Assembly (NCBI RefSeq): GCF_030348945.1
Contig: NZ_JAUCEN010000002.1
Coordinates: 3,224,001-3,288,000 of the forward strand
Direction of reading: 5' to 3'
Origin: Peribacillus sp. ACCC06369
Lineage (GTDB): Bacteria > Bacillota > Bacilli > Bacillales > DSM-1321
DNA length: 64,000 bases
The stretch's first letter is position 1; every line of letters starts with the position of its first letter. Of the stretch, positions 44,050 through 52,765 are shown piece by piece. The translations under genes and the position numbers were made by a program. Under the pieces are notes generated by a model. It worked only from the letters and a program-made list of their open reading frames with translations, did no database searches and was not told where the DNA came from.

Positions 44050-44245
44050 TTAATTATTTAGTGATTCAATGAAATCTAAAACTGAATTAAAAATGCTAGC
44101 CCCCTCTTTGCTGTATAAAAAAATTACCTGGCATATAAATCATTTTATTTGGTATAATTTTCATTCCTTTCTCGACAATAGGACTATATTCCTTATATTC
44201 TTCATACAAACGTGGAATTCCTTTTGGTTTTATAGTTACTGACAT
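44050..44245 (-). pseudogene. Unidentified gene remnant
   Basis: A 49-codon frame from an ATG at 44245 reads SVTIKPKGIPRLYEEYKEYS then PIVEKGMKIIPNKMIYMPG and stops at 44096. In another frame it continues as ASIFNSVLDFIESLNN to a stop at 44050. Composition is protein-like, but there is no ribosome binding site, so it looks like the frameshifted end of a lost gene. I do not recognise the family. Confidence 0.35.
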
Positions 44246-44267
44246 TAAAATTAGTCTACAAACACAT

Positions 44268-44299
44268 AACCCCGTTCAAGAAATCCTGAACGGGGTTTT
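44268..44299 (+). terminator. Hairpin with T tail on the plus strand
   Basis: AACCCCGTTCA and TGAACGGGGTT pair perfectly around 10 bases, followed by TTTTA. On the minus strand it lies just after the stress-protein gene and may also end that transcript, though the tail there is weaker. Confidence 0.65.
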
Positions 44300-44391
44300 A
44301 CAATATACACGATCTGTTTCATTTTGAGTATTTGAGGTCTTGGAGCTTTGTTGTCAATCAACGTAGAACTATTCATTCAAGGAGGTTCTAC

Positions 44392-44835
44392 TTACGAACT
44401 TAAAACTGGATCAGCAATGACAAGGATTTTCCCGGACTTGATACCCTCCATATATTGATCGACTTCGGCTTCCTCCAGTCCCATATCCAATAATGGCTTT
44501 CTCAATCCGCCTGCTCCCGATGCTGCCCCGGCTGCTGCTCCGCCAAAAGTGGCAAAAATCGGTCCTGCCGCCAATATTGGACCAATTCCTGGTATGGCTA
44601 ATGCACTCATTCCAATAAGGAGGCCTGTCAACCCGACAGCTCCGCCGGCTGCTGCCCCAGCAACTAATCCATCAGTCTTTGCCGGGCTGACTTCCTCAGC
44701 TTCATTGGGTAATTTATCAATGTTTTTTGCCACTACTGATATTTGATCGGATGTATATCCTTGTTCCTTTAAATTTTTGACTGCTGAATTCGCTTCATTT
44801 TCATTTTCATATATTGCTATAAACCTCTTGTCCAT
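44392..44835 (-). CDS. General stress protein, YflT-like
   Basis: A 147-residue protein. The N-terminal domain (KRFIAIYENENEANSAVKNL, TSDQISVVAK) is the general-stress YflT domain. Residues about 55-110 are a glycine-alanine-rich, membrane-like stretch with glycine zippers (GLVAGAAAGGAVGLTGLLIG), and the tail (MGLEEAEVDQYMEGIKSGKI) is acidic. A GGAG site precedes the ATG. A SigB-type promoter lies upstream, which supports induction by stress. Molecular function is unknown. Confidence 0.87.
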   Translation of the reverse strand: MDKRFIAIYENENEANSAVKNLKEQGYTSDQISVVAKNIDKLPNEAEEVSPAKTDGLVAGAAAGGAVGLTGLLIGMSALAIPGIGPILAAGPIFATFGGAAAGAASGAGGLRKPLLDMGLEEAEVDQYMEGIKSGKILVIADPVLSS

Positions 44836-44869
44836 GGTATCTGCTCCTTTAAAAGTAATGTACTATACA

Positions 44870-44894
44870 ATACCCTTAATTGAGTTTCAATAAC
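44870..44894 (-). promoter_or_regulatory. SigB-type general stress promoter
   Basis: GTTATT (44894-44889) and GGGTAT (44875-44870) are separated by 13 bp, close to the SigB consensus GTTTAA-N12-15-GGGTAT. It lies 35 nt upstream of the stress-protein start. Confidence 0.7.
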
Positions 44895-44915
44895 CTTCTA
44901 TGAAAAAAATGAAAT

Positions 44916-46163
44916 TCACTCCCGGATTTGCCCTTGGCCATAAATGAAGTACTTGCTTGATGTCAAGGCCGGTAAACCCATAGGTCCACGTGCATGGAGC
45001 TTTTGTGTGGAAATGCCGATTTCTGCGCCATAACCAAATTCAAAACCGTCGGTAAAACGGGTGGAAGCATTATGATAAACTGCTGCCGCATCCACTTTAT
45101 TCAAAAATACGGTAGCGTTTTGTTCATCTCTCGTCAGGATTGCTTCGGAATGCTTGGTACCGTATCGATTAATGTGTTCAATGGCATCCGAAACACCTTT
45201 TACAATTTTTACGCTGATTTTTAATGCTAGGTACTCTGTAGACCAATCATCCTCCGTAGCTTTTTTCGCTCCTGGAAAAGCGCTGCAAATCGCTTCGTCT
45301 CCGTATACTTCGATACCTTTTTCGTCTAGGATTGCCAAAAGCCGCTTACCATTTTCTTTAAACCATTTTTCGTGAATAAGAAGGCTCTCAATTGCATTGC
45401 ATACGGAAGGGCGGTGCGTTTTACCGTTTAAGACAATTTTCTCGACCATCGTGATCTCTGCTGTCTGATCGATGAATATATGGCAATTGCCTGCTCCTGT
45501 TTCAAGGACGGGAACAGTGGACTCCTTAATGACCGTTTCTATTAAATTCTTTCCGCCGCGAGGAATCAAAACATCTAAATACTCATTAAGATGAAATAGT
45601 TCTTTTGCGGTTTCACGGCTCGTATCCTCGATTAACTGAACTGCTTCCATAGGAATCTCCGTATTCTCTAAAGCTTTATGGATGGAAGAGACTAGTGCCA
45701 TATTGGAGTATTTGGCTGACGAGCTACCTCTTAAGAGGACCGCATTCCCCGTTTTCAAGGATAGTGTAGCTGCATCGATGGTCACATTCGGCCTAGCTTC
45801 ATAAATCATTCCGATTACACCGATCGGAACTCTTAACTTTTTAATCAATAACCCATTTTCTTTTTCGATAGTCTCCAATTTCTCTCCAATAGGATCCTTT
45901 AAATCGATTAAAAGTCTAATTGCCGCTGCCATGTCATCAATACGGTTAACATTTAACATGATTCGATCTAAAGTAGACTCACTGAAGCCCTTTTTCCTGC
46001 CTTCTTCCAGATCCTTTTGGTTTTCTTTTATCAAAAGATCTTTATCGATAACAAGTTGCTTAGCAATTTTCCCAAGTGCCTCGTTCTTCTTATCCGTTGT
46101 TAATCCAATTAGCTGATAACTGGCTTTTTTGGCTGCCTTTCCTTTCGCAGTCACTTCACTCAT
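44916..46163 (-). CDS. proA: Gamma-glutamyl phosphate reductase
   Basis: A 415-residue enzyme that reduces glutamyl-5-phosphate to glutamate-5-semialdehyde in proline synthesis. Landmarks are [34 protein letters not shown], the nucleophile region with Cys in [14 protein letters not shown] and [18 protein letters not shown]. The ATG at 46163 follows GGGGG by 9 nt; a TTG two codons earlier is too close to that site. It is the second gene of proBA, behind a T-box leader. Confidence 0.95.
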   Translation of the reverse strand: MSEVTAKGKAAKKASYQLIGLTTDKKNEALGKIAKQLVIDKDLLIKENQKDLEEGRKKGFSESTLDRIMLNVNRIDDMAAAIRLLIDLKDPIGEKLETIEKENGLLIKKLRVPIGVIGMIYEARPNVTIDAATLSLKTGNAVLLRGSSSAKYSNMALVSSIHKALENTEIPMEAVQLIEDTSRETAKELFHLNEYLDVLIPRGGKNLIETVIKESTVPVLETGAGNCHIFIDQTAEITMVEKIVLNGKTHRPSVCNAIESLLIHEKWFKENGKRLLAILDEKGIEVYGDEAICSAFPGAKKATEDDWSTEYLALKISVKIVKGVSDAIEHINRYGTKHSEAILTRDEQNATVFLNKVDAAAVYHNASTRFTDGFEFGYGAEIGISTQKLHARGPMGLPALTSSKYFIYGQGQIRE

Positions 46164-46201
46164 TTTCAAATGCCCCCTTTTCCTTCGCTAATATTTATAA
46201 G

Positions 46202-47290
46202 CTATGCCTTTACCCATTTATCACGATGGATCACTTCGATGGAAGTGATCACAAGCTCGGTTGTCCGCTTGCCCATCGCCTGTTTTAATTCTTCGTCGGA
46301 ATAAAGGACCTCACCCCGCCCCAATAATCCATTTGCACCAAAGACTTCGACGACATCGCCCTTATTGAAAACTCCTTTAATTTCATAAATTCCAGCTGGC
46401 AGCAGACTGCTGCCATTTGAAACTAAAGCCTTTTCGGCACCTTCATCAACGAAAATTTTTCCGGATACTTGTGAATGAAGGGATATCCACTGTTTGTTTT
46501 TCGTTACCGTCGTCATGACATCATTCCCAATATATGTGCCATCACCGTTGCCTTCTAGGATTGTGAGAAGTTTTTCACTCCCCGCACCAGATCCGATGAA
46601 TACTTTCACTCCAAGAGACAATGCAGTTTGGGCTGCTATCAACTTCGATTTCATTCCACCGGTTCCAACATTAGAGCCCGCACCTTCTGCCATTTGCAAT
46701 AAATCCGCCGTTACTTCGGATAGCTTTTCAAATCGTTTCGCCCCTGGATTTGTCTGTGGATTGGAATCATAGAGCCCATTAATGTCCGTTAATATGATCA
46801 GGTTGCTGGCATGGACCAACCCGCTTACTAAGGCGGATAGCATATCGTTATCACCGAAAGTCAACTCCTCGACTGATACTGTATCATTTTCATTTATAAT
46901 CGGAAGGATGCCGCGTTCAAGCAATTCCATCAATGTCGCATATGCATTTTTATATCTATCTTTTTTCGAGAAATCTTTCCGTGTTAATAATATTTGCGCC
47001 GGAACGATCCCAAATCGACCTAATTGTTCCATATATGATTGAATCAATAGGCTTTGCCCTACAGCTGCAGCAGCTTGTTTTCCTTTGAGAGTGACAGGTC
47101 TCGTAGGATAACCGAGCTTGCGGAAACCTGTCGCTACGGCACCTGATGAAACAAGGACAACTTCATGTCCCGCTTTCCTTAATGCTGCAACTGCCTGGAT
47201 ATGATCGGAAAATTTTTTTTGGTCGATTTCACCTTTTGTGTTGGTTAAAGAACTACTTCCTATCTTTACTACGATGCGTTTCTTTTCCAT
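46202..47290 (-). CDS. proB: Glutamate 5-kinase
   Basis: A 362-residue kinase that phosphorylates glutamate, the first step of proline synthesis. The amino-acid kinase domain shows [19 protein letters not shown] and [19 protein letters not shown]; a C-terminal PUA domain follows from about 275 ([20 protein letters not shown]). GGAGG precedes the ATG. It is the first gene of proBA. The T-box leader means it responds to uncharged tRNA, while the PUA-containing enzyme is usually feedback-inhibited by proline. Confidence 0.95.
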   Translation of the reverse strand: MEKKRIVVKIGSSSLTNTKGEIDQKKFSDHIQAVAALRKAGHEVVLVSSGAVATGFRKLGYPTRPVTLKGKQAAAAVGQSLLIQSYMEQLGRFGIVPAQILLTRKDFSKKDRYKNAYATLMELLERGILPIINENDTVSVEELTFGDNDMLSALVSGLVHASNLIILTDINGLYDSNPQTNPGAKRFEKLSEVTADLLQMAEGAGSNVGTGGMKSKLIAAQTALSLGVKVFIGSGAGSEKLLTILEGNGDGTYIGNDVMTTVTKNKQWISLHSQVSGKIFVDEGAEKALVSNGSSLLPAGIYEIKGVFNKGDVVEVFGANGLLGRGEVLYSDEELKQAMGKRTTELVITSIEVIHRDKWVKA

Positions 47291-47323
47291 CGGTTTTTTC
47301 CTCCAATAAATATCTTAGACATG

Positions 47324-47565
47324 AAAAAAAGCCCTTTTCATCCTCGAAATAAGGACGAAAAGGGCTGCTCTCCGTGGTACCACCTTCATTGAATGCAAGT
47401 TCATGCATTCCACTTTGCCTGATAACGCCAGGATTTGCGCCTATGTTTTGCATAGGACTCAAGAAGCAGGTTCTGCGCTTTCCTGTCGCGGGTCTTCCAG
47501 CAATTGACGCCGCTCTCTGTCACAGTGATTCTCGCATACTAATCTTCTCTCAACGTTCATTGTTT
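47324..47565 (-). promoter_or_regulatory. T-box riboswitch leader of proBA
   Basis: The conserved T-box TGGTACCACGG core lies at 47372-47382 (minus strand), inside the antiterminator. The terminator AGCCCTTTTC/GAAAAGGGCT with a T run lies at 47324-47366. A likely specifier CCT (proline) is at 47470-47468 within GAACCTGC. Uncharged tRNA-Pro would stabilise the antiterminator and allow transcription of proBA. Confidence 0.92.
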
Positions 47566-47571
47566 TAATAT

Positions 47572-47600
47572 AGTATGCAAAATTATCTTCTTGATGTCAA
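47572..47600 (-). promoter_or_regulatory. Sigma-A promoter of proBA
   Basis: A perfect TTGACA (47600-47595) and CATACT (47577-47572), 17 bp apart, with an extended TG. The start would fall near 47565, where the T-box leader begins. Confidence 0.7.
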
Positions 47601-47630
47601 TAACATTCCAAGTATGAATGAACCTGAACC

Positions 47631-48839
47631 TTATAACGCCATGGCTGGGCCGAAGAACTCATAGTGTATTTTATCGGGATTTACCCCCAACTCTTTCAGG
47701 TAAGTGATAATGGCCTTCATGAAAGGAACAGGACCACACACATAATAATCAGCTTCAGGTTTTACATGACGGCTCAACAATTCCTTATCGATATACCCTT
47801 CCTTCTCAAAATTCGGCAGGTCCTTATCCTCCTCACTCGGATTTTTAAAGACGAAGGATAAATGATAGCTGGCAAGCTTGTGCGTCAGGTCTGTCAATTC
47901 CTCTCTAAACGGCTGTAAATTTCCATTACCGGATGCATGAATGAACTGGACATCACGCTCAGGCTTTTGTTCAGCCACCGCATGGACCATGCTCATGAAG
48001 GGTGTTATACCAACGCCTCCGCTCAGAAATACTGCAGGTGTTCGTTTTTCCAAGTCGATGGTGAAATCCCCTGCAGGGGCCGTTACGTCTATACTGTCAC
48101 CCATCTGAATGGATTCATGCAAGTAGTTCGAGACCCTTCCATCAGGAGAGATTCCCGGCTTTTCTTTTTTGACGGAAATCCGGAAGTAATCTTTCCCCGG
48201 AACATCAGACAAACTATACTGACGGTTGAATAAATAGCGTTCACCCGGTATCTCGATACGAACGGTAATATATTGTCCAGGAAGAAAAAATGGAACCTTA
48301 TCGCCATTTGATGGCTTTAAATAAAAGGAAGTGATTACATCACTTTCGCGGACTTTTTCCACCACAGTGAATGGTTTGAAATCTGACCATCCCCCTACCT
48401 GATTGGAAGCTTGGTCGTACATTTCCTTTTCGATGCTAATGAATACATCGGCAATGACTCCATAGGCCTCTCCCCAAGCTTGGAGGATTTCTTCTGTAGC
48501 CGACTCTTGTAAAACTTCCTTGATTGCACCTAATAGGTGTTCTCCAACAATCGGATAATGCTCGGCTTTAACTGCGAGACTTCTGTGTTTTTGTGCTATT
48601 TGCTTCACGGCAGGTAAAATCGTTTCAAGTTTATCTATATATTTAGCTGCTGCCAAAACCGTGTTGGCAAGTGCATTTTGCTGGCGCCCTTTTTTTTGAT
48701 TGGCGTGATTAAAGACATTTAATAATTCAGGATGTGCCTCGAAAAGATTTTTATAGAATACAGTTGTTATAGTTGTACCATGCACTTCTAAAACAGGTAC
48801 GGTTGATTTGATGATATCGATTGTTTTCTGGGATAGCAT
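47631..48839 (-). CDS. hmp: Flavohemoprotein (nitric oxide dioxygenase)
   Basis: A 402-residue enzyme that oxidises nitric oxide to nitrate. An N-terminal globin domain (1 to about 140) carries the haem-ligand region [20 protein letters not shown]. An FAD domain with [20 protein letters not shown] and an NAD domain with [14 protein letters not shown] and [12 protein letters not shown] follow. The ATG at 48839 has GAGGAG upstream; the longer upstream frame is not supported. A NsrR-type palindrome lies 17 bp before the ATG, and the regulator gene is divergent. Confidence 0.95.
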   Translation of the reverse strand: MLSQKTIDIIKSTVPVLEVHGTTITTVFYKNLFEAHPELLNVFNHANQKKGRQQNALANTVLAAAKYIDKLETILPAVKQIAQKHRSLAVKAEHYPIVGEHLLGAIKEVLQESATEEILQAWGEAYGVIADVFISIEKEMYDQASNQVGGWSDFKPFTVVEKVRESDVITSFYLKPSNGDKVPFFLPGQYITVRIEIPGERYLFNRQYSLSDVPGKDYFRISVKKEKPGISPDGRVSNYLHESIQMGDSIDVTAPAGDFTIDLEKRTPAVFLSGGVGITPFMSMVHAVAEQKPERDVQFIHASGNGNLQPFREELTDLTHKLASYHLSFVFKNPSEEDKDLPNFEKEGYIDKELLSRHVKPEADYYVCGPVPFMKAIITYLKELGVNPDKIHYEFFGPAMAL

Positions 48840-48855
48840 AGGAAAACTCCTCTTC

Positions 48856-48884
48856 ATAAACAAGTATTTTAAATACATGTTTAT
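48856..48884. promoter_or_regulatory. NsrR box upstream of hmp
   Basis: ATAAACAAGTATTT and AAATACATGTTTAT form a 29-bp near-perfect palindrome around one base. The core ATTT-AAAT matches known NsrR operators. It lies between hmp and the divergent nsrR. Confidence 0.85.
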
Positions 48885-49009
48885 ATTAGAACTTAAATCC
48901 ATTAAAAGCAATATTTTTAATGCATCTTTTCAGAGAATAAGTTTTCATGTTTATAAAATGTTCACATTTATGATATAGTCAAATGGGGATAGAATGTGAG
49001 GCGATAAAC

Positions 49010-49474
49010 ATGAGGTTGACGAGTTATTCCGATTACTCACTTAGAGTGTTGATTTACCTGGCTTCCCACGACCAAAGCAAATTATCAAATATAAAAGAGA
49101 TCTCTGAAGTTTATCAACTGTCTAAAAATCATTTGATGAAGATTGTTCATAATCTAGGTAAATTAGGCTATATTGAGACGATACGTGGAAGAAATGGCGG
49201 TTTCCGGCTAGCAAAATCCCCCGCTGAAATAAATGTAGGGGAACTGGTGCGGAAAACCGAAGAGGATTTTTATCTAGTGGAATGTTTTAAAGATCACGAT
49301 AACTGTGTGATTTCTCCCGTTTGTTCTTTGAAATTTGTCCTTAATAATGCCTTGGATGCTTTTCTACAGGTCCTTGATCAATATACGATTGCAGACTTCA
49401 TCGAAAATAAAGTGATGCTCAAAGCATATTTCGATTCGGTAAAGCAAAATGAAGAAGAGCCCGATTTTTTATAA
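49010..49474 (+). CDS. nsrR: Nitric-oxide-sensing Rrf2-family repressor
   Basis: A 154-residue regulator. A winged helix-turn-helix (LTSYSDYSLRVLIYLAS, VYQLSKNHLMKIVHNLGKLG) is followed by the [4Fe-4S] cysteines C92, C99 and C105 in VECFKDHDNCVISPVCSL. The ATG at 49010 follows GTGAGG; an upstream ATG at 48983 is in frame but lacks a site. Nitric oxide damages the cluster and releases DNA, inducing hmp. Confidence 0.92.
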   Translation: MRLTSYSDYSLRVLIYLASHDQSKLSNIKEISEVYQLSKNHLMKIVHNLGKLGYIETIRGRNGGFRLAKSPAEINVGELVRKTEEDFYLVECFKDHDNCVISPVCSLKFVLNNALDAFLQVLDQYTIADFIENKVMLKAYFDSVKQNEEEPDFL

Positions 49475-49487
49475 TCGGGCTCTTCTT
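49453..49487. terminator. Bidirectional terminator at the end of nsrR
   Basis: AGAAGAGCCCGATT and AATCGGGCTCTTCT pair over 14 bp and overlap the nsrR stop codon. Confidence 0.88.
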
Positions 49488-49490
49488 TCA

Positions 49491-49595
49491 TTAACTGATG
49501 ATCCGTTCAATCTGCCATCCCTTTTCCATTCGCAAATCAATGATCCCAGTATTGGTTTTCAATAAAACTTTAAGGGGATCGTATGGATGGATCAT
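49491..49595 (-). CDS. Small 34-residue protein, translationally coupled
   Basis: A short frame MIHPYDPLKVLLKTNTGIID then LRMEKGWQIERIIS, ending at TAA. Its ATG overlaps the TGA of the upstream gene (49592-49849) as ATGA, a classic coupling arrangement. Composition is protein-like. No homologue is recognised. Confidence 0.5.
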   Translation of the reverse strand: MIHPYDPLKVLLKTNTGIIDLRMEKGWQIERIIS

Positions 49596-49849
49596 AATGA
49601 CTCTTTATTTGCTTGCATTTCTTCAAAAAGGTAATAAATATGAGGAATCTTTGCCGCTTCTGCAATGACAGGTGCAACTTCCGCTTTAATCACTTCAACC
49701 ATTTCAAGCTGTATCTTTCCTGCTTTACGTATATCTTGAAAGATGTTTTTAATTTGAAGCGAAGCTTCGTTGAGTCTTTCATGAATTGTCACTTTAGGTT
49801 GTTCTTGATTTTCTGACCATGCAGCTTCCCATTTCTTCAATGCTCTCAC
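49592..49849 (-). CDS. Small helical protein of unknown function
   Basis: An 85-residue, highly charged, mostly helical protein (ALKKWEAAWSENQEQPKVTI, then RLNEASLQIKNIFQDIRKAG). No domain recognised. The start is a GTG with only a weak ribosome binding site, so the true start may differ (a TTG lies three codons downstream). It is followed by a coupled 34-residue gene and preceded by ypeQ-like and ypeP-like genes on the same strand. Confidence 0.55.
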   Translation of the reverse strand: MRALKKWEAAWSENQEQPKVTIHERLNEASLQIKNIFQDIRKAGKIQLEMVEVIKAEVAPVIAEAAKIPHIYYLFEEMQANKESL

Positions 49850-49923
49850 ATATTTCTCTAATTTTTACCTATAATACCATATCCTTCATGACCCTGTATC
49901 ATAATTAAAGCAATTTTCAGTAC

Positions 49924-50109
49924 TTACGAACGGCCACTAAGTTCATTGCCTAGCTGTTTTAATTTTTCACCGACTGTACATTCTGATATACAGAACTGAT
50001 GGGCATAAGAACGCCCCTTCTCTTTTCGAAAATGCTTTCGTAAAAAACAATCTTGGCAAAACGAAGCGAGAACATCTTCCACTTCTTCATATATTTTTTT
50101 CCTGTTCAT
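49924..50109 (-). CDS. ypeQ: Small zinc-finger protein, YpeQ-like
   Basis: A 61-residue protein with cysteine pairs in SFCQDCFLRKHFRKEKG and HQFCISECTVGEKLKQLG, an arrangement for one zinc ion. The ATG overlaps or closely follows the stop of the RNase H-like gene (50115), so the two are coupled. Size, motif and neighbours match B. subtilis YpeQ. Function unknown. Confidence 0.82.
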   Translation of the reverse strand: MNRKKIYEEVEDVLASFCQDCFLRKHFRKEKGRSYAHQFCISECTVGEKLKQLGNELSGRS

Positions 50110-50114
50110 TGTTG

Positions 50115-50774
50115 TTATGGCTCCTTTGACCCAGCAACTTCTATTTTGCTGAAAATGGCTTTTCCCTGAAGAGCAAGTGTTGCCAGGCGATCGGCTTCCT
50201 GGTTTTCCTTTCGTGAAATTGGCTTGTAGACCGGAATGATCTTTAACTTATCCAGTTTCGCTTCAATGCGGTCCAGCCATTTATTCAAGTTTTCTTCCAT
50301 ACAGGGCCATTCACCGGAAAGTTGATTTAAGACAACTAGAGAATCCCCTTTAAATACACAGCTTTGGTGATGGATTCCAAGTTCGTCCATCTGCCTTACC
50401 GCTTCATGAAATGCTGCATATTCCGCTTCATTATTGGATTCGAATTGCTCCAATTTTACATTAGTGCGTAAACGCCAGAACTTCTTACCTTGACGATAAT
50501 AAATGGCAACACCGATTCCTGCCATCTTTTCATCTTTTTGAAAACCGCCATCAAAAAAAACCGTTACATCCTGCGGCTCTTCTTCAACTTCAGTAAGGAG
50601 TTTCTTTAGCTCCTTCTTTGTCCATACTGTATCAAATTCATCCTTGAATTCCACTTCTTTCAGCCTTCCCGCCTTTTCAAGGTCTTCTGTAATGACTAGT
50701 GCAGTCCCGGCATCAAGCCAATCCGAAACGAAATCGGCAGATGGTTTTTTTGAAGCATGATATGTCCATTGCAT
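50115..50774 (-). CDS. ypeP: RNase H-like protein, YpeP-like
   Basis: About 219 residues. The RNase H-fold domain occupies the second half: VTVFFDGGFQKDEKMAGIGV begins the first strand with the catalytic Asp, NNEAEYAAFHEAV holds the Glu, VFKGDSLVVLNQ the next Asp and NQEADRLATLAL the last. The N-terminal 75 residues are a family-specific extension. The ATG at 50774 follows AAGG; a TTG at 50786 or an ATG at 50819 are alternatives. In B. subtilis YpeP is paired with YpeQ. It may act on RNA-DNA hybrids, but activity is unproven. Confidence 0.85.
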   Translation of the reverse strand: MQWTYHASKKPSADFVSDWLDAGTALVITEDLEKAGRLKEVEFKDEFDTVWTKKELKKLLTEVEEEPQDVTVFFDGGFQKDEKMAGIGVAIYYRQGKKFWRLRTNVKLEQFESNNEAEYAAFHEAVRQMDELGIHHQSCVFKGDSLVVLNQLSGEWPCMEENLNKWLDRIEAKLDKLKIIPVYKPISRKENQEADRLATLALQGKAIFSKIEVAGSKEP

Positions 50775-51007
50775 AATTACCTTCAAAGATTTCCAGCTCC
50801 TTATCAATTCACTATTCATGCAGAACGCTTACAATTTTCATACCTTTTTCTCGTCCCACCATTTATAATATAATGTAAGCAATTGAATCACTCTTTTCAT
50901 TATAGTTCCCTTATCAGCCTGAAATTCTCATGTTTCAATCTTAATTTTATATGAAACAGTTTTTAATCATAGCATATTAACAGCTTAATCTCGAGGAGGA
51001 GCACATC

Positions 51008-51421
51008 TTGATCGAAGTGTATATTGATGGTGCCAGTGCGGGCAATCCAGGGCCGAGCGGGGCAGGTGTTTTCATAAATAATAATGGTGTGGTCGAGCGG
51101 CACTCCATTCCGCTTGGAAATATGGAAAACCATGAAGCGGAGTACCATGCTTTAATCAAAGCGTTGGAAATTTGTGTAGCCAATAATTATCAAATCGTTT
51201 CTTTTCGGACTGACTCCCAAGCCATCAACCAGGCCATTGAAAAAAGATTTGCAAAAAATAAATACGCCATATTGCTGGAACGAGCGCTTAAACTTTCCGC
51301 CGAGCTTGAATTATTTTTCATGAAATGGATTCCAAGTCTCGAAAACAAGTCAGCGGATGTATTGGCGAGACGTGCCATTCGATTGAATAAGGCTGAGGAA
51401 ATTCATGAACAAGACAGCTGA
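51008..51421 (+). CDS. ypdQ: RNase HI-type protein, YpdQ-like
   Basis: A 137-residue RNase H fold: IEVYIDGASAGNPGPSGAGV with the first Asp, NHEAEYHALIKAL with the Glu, FRTDSQAINQAI with the second Asp and NKSADVLARRA with the fourth acidic residue. It lacks the basic protrusion of E. coli RNase HI. The TTG start follows GAGGAGG. It is divergent from the YpeP-like gene and overlaps the transporter gene downstream. Confidence 0.88.
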   Translation: MIEVYIDGASAGNPGPSGAGVFINNNGVVERHSIPLGNMENHEAEYHALIKALEICVANNYQIVSFRTDSQAINQAIEKRFAKNKYAILLERALKLSAELELFFMKWIPSLENKSADVLARRAIRLNKAEEIHEQDS

Positions 51422-52313
51422 TTTTTCATTATTATTCGTTGTATTCATCTGGGGTGTCACTTTTGTCATGGTTCAAAATGCCCTATCGTTTCTTGACCCC
51501 TTCACGTTTAATGCCGTCCGTTTTTTCATGGCCTTGTTTTTCTTACTCATCCCTTATATATCGACTTTACGCAAAAGAGGGAAAACATGGAATAAAGGCC
51601 TTTTTAGAGCGGGGTTTCATATTGGGGTTTGGCTTTTTCTTGGGTATGGTCTTCAAACGATTGGATTGAATCATACAACTCCTGCGAAGACGGGCTTCAT
51701 AACAGGCCTAAGTGTCGTCATGGTACCTGTTTTTTCTCTGTTACTTTTGAAACACAGGCTATCCCGCAATACGGTCATAGGTGTGGCAGCTGCAACCGTG
51801 GGGCTTTATTTAATGACTTTCGCGGACCGCTCCAATTTGAATATCGGTGATTTACTCGTATTTTTATGCGCAATAAGTTTCGCCATGCAGATCATTACGA
51901 CCGCCAGATATGCCAAAACCCATCCCGCTTTACCGTTGACGCTGATTCAGGTTTCCACCGTATCTTTATTATCCTTTGTTTCAGCCTTCATTTTCAAAGA
52001 GAATCATTCTGTCATCTTCAGCTCAGAGGTCATGTTACAGAAAGATGTATGGACTGCTTTATTGGTTACGGCAGCACTTGCCACGGCGTTCGCCTTTTTC
52101 GCCCAAACCTTCTTCCAAGCCTATACGACACCTACAAGAGTCGCGTTGATCTTTTCAATGGAACCGGTTTTTGCTGCGTTATCCTCATACATATTGATAG
52201 GGGAAAAATTGACTTCCGCTTCCATCATCGGCTGTGTCTTCATTTTCATGGGGATGATACTTGCTGAGCTACCTGCGAAGAAAAAGAAACCGGTCACACA
52301 GGAGTTTTCCTGA
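51405..52313 (+). CDS. EamA-family (DMT) transporter
   Basis: A 302-residue protein with ten membrane helices in two EamA repeats: LLFVVFIWGVTFVMVQNALS opens the first, and AISFAMQIITTARYAKTHP the second, ending in FSMEPVFAALSSYILIGE. The family exports or imports metabolites such as amino acids. The ATG overlaps the YpdQ-like gene by 17 bp, with GAGG upstream, so they are cotranscribed. Substrate unknown. Confidence 0.88.
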   Translation: MNKTADFSLLFVVFIWGVTFVMVQNALSFLDPFTFNAVRFFMALFFLLIPYISTLRKRGKTWNKGLFRAGFHIGVWLFLGYGLQTIGLNHTTPAKTGFITGLSVVMVPVFSLLLLKHRLSRNTVIGVAAATVGLYLMTFADRSNLNIGDLLVFLCAISFAMQIITTARYAKTHPALPLTLIQVSTVSLLSFVSAFIFKENHSVIFSSEVMLQKDVWTALLVTAALATAFAFFAQTFFQAYTTPTRVALIFSMEPVFAALSSYILIGEKLTSASIIGCVFIFMGMILAELPAKKKKPVTQEFS

Positions 52314-52324
52314 AAAGCCAAATA

Positions 52325-52364
52325 AAATAAATCGGACTTCAAAGTTAAGAAGTCCGATTTATTT
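52325..52364. terminator. Bidirectional terminator
   Basis: AAATAAATCGGACTTC and GAAGTCCGATTTATTT pair over 16 bp. It overlaps the last codons of the convergent gene at 52359. Confidence 0.88.
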
Positions 52365-52652
52365 AAGCAGGCCCTGTTCTTTAGCAAATGATACCGCTGC
52401 ACTACGCGTTTCAATGCCATTTTGTTTTAAGTTTTCCAAAAAGGAAATATAGAAGCTACCATCAAAATTCTTTTGAACCTTCAAAGTCAATTCTATTGCT
52501 GCATTGACTAATATATCACTTGCGTCAGTGTAGCGCTTACCAAAATAAATAAAACCTATAGCGTCATTACCAAAAGTGAATCCCTTACCCTCTAAAAAAT
52601 TAACATACTCTTCAGTTGATTTCGCCACTTCTGCATCCACTCCATACTTCAT
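52359..52652 (-). CDS. Small protein, DUF6123-like
   Basis: A 97-residue soluble protein: EEYVNFLEGKGFTFGNDAIG, then FIYFGKRYTDASDILVNAAI and FDGSFYISFLENLKQNGI. The pattern resembles a conserved short Bacillus family (DUF6123, from memory). The ribosome binding site is weak (AAGG). Function unknown. Confidence 0.7.
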   Translation of the reverse strand: MKYGVDAEVAKSTEEYVNFLEGKGFTFGNDAIGFIYFGKRYTDASDILVNAAIELTLKVQKNFDGSFYISFLENLKQNGIETRSAAVSFAKEQGLLK

Positions 52653-52721
52653 GCCTTATTTTCATCTTACCGTAAATCAAGGATTTTGACTATCCATTTT
52701 TCGACAAAAAATTCACCCTAC

Positions 52722-52751
52722 AAATTAAAGGAGCTCCCATTGGGGAGCTCC
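52722..52751 (-). terminator. Terminator of the ypcP-like gene
   Basis: GGAGCTCCC and GGGAGCTCC form a perfect 9-bp stem, followed on the minus strand by a T-rich stretch. Confidence 0.7.
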
Positions 52752-52765
52752 GAAAAGTTTCATTA

